Source of the DNA: Acidobacteriaceae bacterium | GTDB taxonomy: Bacteria; Acidobacteriota; Terriglobia; Terriglobales; Acidobacteriaceae | Direction: 5' to 3' | DNA length: 8,174 nucleotides | Assembly (NCBI GenBank): GCA_003156235.1 | Contig: PMGP01000196.1 | Coordinates: forward strand, 2,139 to 10,312 | Part shown: positions 6,411 to 8,174 of the stretch, one piece after another | Position numbering within the stretch: the first letter of the stretch is position 1 | How the letters are laid out: every line of letters begins with the position of its first letter | Program-made: the position numbers and the translations under genes | Notes under the pieces: generated by a model | Told to the model about the DNA's origin: nothing | The model's input: only the letters and a program-made list of their open reading frames with translations | The model's database searches: none

Positions 6411-6424
6411 GTGACCGTGGTCAC
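6411..6424 (+). promoter_or_regulatory. Putative CRP/FNR-family operator (GTGA-N6-TCAC)
   Basis: GTGACC and GGTCAC are perfect inverted arms separated by 2 bp, which also reads as GTGA-N6-TCAC, the core of CRP-type sites. FNR itself prefers TTGAT-N4-ATCAA, so a CRP-like or related regulator (Dnr, CooA-like or uncharacterised) fits better. Its centre is 6417.5, about 42 bp before the transcription start expected from the TATAAG at 6448-6453. Confidence 0.55.
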
Positions 6425-6447
6425 GAATAAAAACTGGCGCGATGGCC

Positions 6448-6453
6448 TATAAG
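6448..6453 (+). promoter_or_regulatory. Candidate -10 box (TATAAG) of the hoxEF operon
   Basis: TATAAG matches five of six bases of the -10 consensus. There is no TTGACA-like element 16-18 bp upstream (the position holds A/T-rich GAATAA-type sequence), as expected for a class II activator-dependent promoter. The predicted start point is near 6460, leaving a leader of about 60 bases before the GTG at 6522. Confidence 0.45.
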
Positions 6454-6512
6454 AAAGACAGACATGGAACTTGGCACGCCGGCGCTATCGTTGTGCGTTG
6501 CCTTCCATGTAC

Positions 6513-6517
6513 GGAGG
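6513..6517 (+). promoter_or_regulatory. Shine-Dalgarno site of the hoxE-like gene
   Basis: GGAGG, 4 bp before GTG 6522. The upstream in-frame starts (TTG 6471, ATG 6507) have no such site, so it decides the start, although the spacing is on the short side. Confidence 0.55.
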
Positions 6518-6521
6518 ATTC

Positions 6522-7019
6522 GTGCCTGCATTCACGCCCCCGCCGCTGCCTAGCAGCGACAACCGTTGGAAGATCGTCAACGGCACCATGCGCAAGAATG
6601 GCTTTGCCCGTCACGCGCTCATTGAAACGCTCCACACCGTCCAGTCCGCCTTCGGCTACCTGGACGACGACTCGATTCGTTTTGTTGCCCAATCCCTGCG
6701 CGTGCCGCTGAGCCAGGCCTACGGGGTAGTGACCTTTTACCACTACTTCAGCCTCAAGCCGCCCGGCAAGCACACGGCCACGGTCTGCGCCGGCACGGCC
6801 TGCTACATCAAGGGCTCCGACAAACTGATGGTGGCGGCCGAAAAACGCCTGGGCATTCCCCGTGGACAGACCACCAAAGACGGCCAGATCAGCCTGATGA
6901 CCGCCCGCTGCGTGGGTGCCTGCAGCCGCGCTCCGGTGGTGTTGTGCGACGGCGAAGTGGTGGGAGAGATGACCTCTGAACAGATGCTCGAGCAACTCGA
7001 AAGGTGGGCCGTGGAATGA
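6522..7019 (+). CDS. hoxE: HoxE/NuoE-type 2Fe-2S diaphorase subunit
   Basis: A 165-residue thioredoxin-like ferredoxin of the NuoE (24-kDa) family. Residues 28-85 form the N-terminal helical part, with ALIETLHTVQSAFGYL and YGVVTFYHYFSL typical of the family. Four cysteines bind one 2Fe-2S cluster: C89 and C94 in VCAGTACYIKG, and C130 and C134 in TARCVGACSRAP. The GTACYIKG wording is closest to HoxE of bidirectional NAD-linked hydrogenases and to HydC-type subunits, rather than to NuoE of complex I. In such enzymes it passes electrons between the flavin subunit and the hydrogenase. GTG 6522 was chosen for its Shine-Dalgarno site; ATG 6507 would add five residues. It overlaps the next gene by ATGA (7016-7019), so the two are translationally coupled. 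A NuoE-type subunit of a formate dehydrogenase is the main alternative; nearby hypF and nickel permease genes argue for hydrogenase. Confidence 0.82.
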   Translation: MPAFTPPPLPSSDNRWKIVNGTMRKNGFARHALIETLHTVQSAFGYLDDDSIRFVAQSLRVPLSQAYGVVTFYHYFSLKPPGKHTATVCAGTACYIKGSDKLMVAAEKRLGIPRGQTTKDGQISLMTARCVGACSRAPVVLCDGEVVGEMTSEQMLEQLERWAVE

Positions 7020-8174
7020 CAATCGAAGAGCTCGAACAGATAGCCAAAAGCGTCTCTCAGGAGAACGAGAAATACGATTTTGAAGTGAATGTCTGCATGG
7101 ACCTGGCCTGCATGAGCCAGGGTGCGGACAAATTGCGGGAGTCCCTCGTGAAGGCCGCCGAGTCCTCCGGCAAGAAGGTGCTGGTACGCCGTACCGGCTG
7201 CATGGGGCCGTGCTCTTCCGGGCCTCTGGTTCGCGTGGACCCCGAGGATACTCTTTACCACCATGTGAATGCCGGCCACGCCGAGGCAATTGTCGAAAGC
7301 CTGGGCGGAAAACCGGTGCCGGCCTTGCAGTGCGATCTGAGCGAGCACTTCGACAAGCAGGTGCGGGTGGTACTGGAGAATGCCGGCCACATCGATCCGG
7401 AAAAAATCGACGATTACATTGCCCGCGACGGTTACAAGGCGCTCCTGACCGTGCTCACGGAGATGATGCCCAACGGCGTTGTTCACCGCATCACCGAAAG
7501 CGGCCTTCGAGGACGCGGCGGAGGCGGCTATCCCACCGGGCTGAAATGGGGAACGGTTGCCAAGGCCGCGGGCGACGTGAAGTACGTGGTCTGCAACGGC
7601 GACGAGGGCGATCCCGGCGCATTTATGGATCGCAGCGTGATGGAAGGCGACCCGCATCGTGTCATCGAGGGCATGGCCATCGCCGCCTACGCCGTAGGCG
7701 CCAGCAAAGGCTTCATCTATGTCCGGGCCGAGTACCCGGTGGCCGTCTCTCGTCTGACTACGGCCATCCGAGAGGCTCGCCGCCGCGGTTTGCTGGGCAA
7801 CGGCATCTGCAATACTCCCTTCAACTTCGATATCGAAATCCGTCTCGGCGCAGGAGCCTTTGTCTGCGGCGAGGAGACGGCGCTGCTGGCCTCCATCGAG
7901 GGCCGGCGCGGCTCGCCAAGGCCGCGTCCTCCCTACCCGGCGGTCAGTGGCCTGTTCGGCAAGCCCACGCTCATCAACAATGTGGAAACCTTCGCCAACA
8001 TCGCGCCCATCGTGCGCAATGGCGGCAAGTGGTTTGCCAACATGGGCTCTGAAAGAAGCAAGGGCACCAAGGTCTTCGCCCTCACTGGAAAAATCACCAA
8101 CACCGGCCTGGTGGAAGTGCCCATGGGCATCAAGCTGCGCGAGATCATCGATGTCATCGGCGGCGGCGTACCGG
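7016..8174 (+). CDS. hoxF: HoxF/NuoF-type NADH-binding flavoprotein subunit (partial)
   Basis: The frame is open from ATG 7016 to the window edge: 386 residues seen, the rest missing. Residues 1-100 are an N-terminal thioredoxin-like ferredoxin domain with C27, C32 (VCMDLAC) and C62, C66 (GCMGPC), a 2Fe-2S ligand set. The NuoF core follows: the NADH/FMN glycine-rich loop GLRGRGGGGYPTGLKW at 163-178, the FMN segment NGDEGDPGAFMDRSVMEGDP at 194-213, GAFVCGEETALLASIEGRRG at 290-309 and INNVETFANIAP at 340-351. The C-terminal 4Fe-4S motif should lie past the edge. It oxidises or reduces NAD(P)H and trades electrons with the hydrogenase through HoxE and, presumably, HoxU. Complex I NuoF lacks this N-terminal ferredoxin domain, whereas HoxF, HydB and HndC have it; HydB/HndC-type enzymes of FeFe-hydrogenases are the main alternative. 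The start overlaps the hoxE stop, with AAGG 11 bp upstream. Confidence 0.85.
   Translation, partial: MTIEELEQIAKSVSQENEKYDFEVNVCMDLACMSQGADKLRESLVKAAESSGKKVLVRRTGCMGPCSSGPLVRVDPEDTLYHHVNAGHAEAIVESLGGKPVPALQCDLSEHFDKQVRVVLENAGHIDPEKIDDYIARDGYKALLTVLTEMMPNGVVHRITESGLRGRGGGGYPTGLKWGTVAKAAGDVKYVVCNGDEGDPGAFMDRSVMEGDPHRVIEGMAIAAYAVGASKGFIYVRAEYPVAVSRLTTAIREARRRGLLGNGICNTPFNFDIEIRLGAGAFVCGEETALLASIEGRRGSPRPRPPYPAVSGLFGKPTLINNVETFANIAPIVRNGGKWFANMGSERSKGTKVFALTGKITNTGLVEVPMGIKLREIIDVIGGGVP

Noticed and set aside
6472..6487. Possible sigma-54 promoter (TGGCACG followed by GC) before hoxE
   Set aside because: The -24 half is exact, but the nearest GC of the -12 half is one base too close (GG-N9-GC rather than GG-N10-GC) and TTGC is absent. 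Sigma-54 spacing is strict, and the region lies close to the gene start.
7210..8052. A 280-codon + strand frame inside the hoxF region, and a 284-codon - strand frame at 6803-7657
   Set aside because: Both are shadows. The frame starting at 7016 encodes the full set of HoxF/NuoF motifs without interruption.

Overview
This is a gene-dense stretch of a moderately high-GC bacterial chromosome. It joins the end of an arginine-biosynthesis cluster to a nickel-iron hydrogenase locus. No rRNA, tRNA, CRISPR array, insertion sequence or prophage gene is visible. Protein character suggests Acidobacteriota (Terriglobia-like) or a neighbouring phylum: an E. coli-type long ArgG, ArgH followed by a short stand-alone N-acetylglutamate synthase, and a small secreted protein of an acidobacterial flavour. 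That placement is an inference from remembered family resemblance, not a search result.

Left part (1-2150, + strand): the 3' end of argG, then argH, then a short GNAT-type N-acetylglutamate synthase (argA-like) that overlaps argH by 14 bp. The order suggests one argG-argH-argA operon. It covers the last two steps of arginine synthesis and the committed first step, which is the usual feedback-controlled one.

Middle (2130-5509): hypF on the - strand converges on argA with a 21-bp tail-to-tail overlap. HypF makes the cyanide ligands of NiFe-hydrogenase from carbamoyl phosphate. This copy has all the expected domains plus an extra linker of roughly 45-55 residues, rich in short repeats, between the zinc fingers and the YrdC domain. 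A small secreted protein of uncertain function (weak LolA-like character) is transcribed divergently from hypF.

Right part (5559-8174, + strand): a NiCoT/NicO-type nickel permease, then a 183-bp gap, then two diaphorase genes with an ATGA overlap: a HoxE/NuoE-type 2Fe-2S protein and a HoxF/NuoF-type NADH/FMN subunit that runs off the window. The gap carries a perfect GTGA-N6-TCAC dyad centred about 42 bp before the start point predicted from a TATAAG box. This is the geometry of a class II CRP/FNR-family promoter.

Together, nickel uptake (nicO), active-site ligand synthesis (hypF) and an NAD(P)H-linked electron module (hoxEF) point to a bidirectional, NAD-coupled NiFe-hydrogenase (group 3-like). 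Its small and large subunits should lie just downstream. None of these gene families is new. The points that deserve a second look are the HypF linker insertion, the putative CRP/FNR-type promoter, the compact argH/argA overlap, the TATAAT box over the nickel permease start, and the unassigned secreted protein inside the hydrogenase locus.
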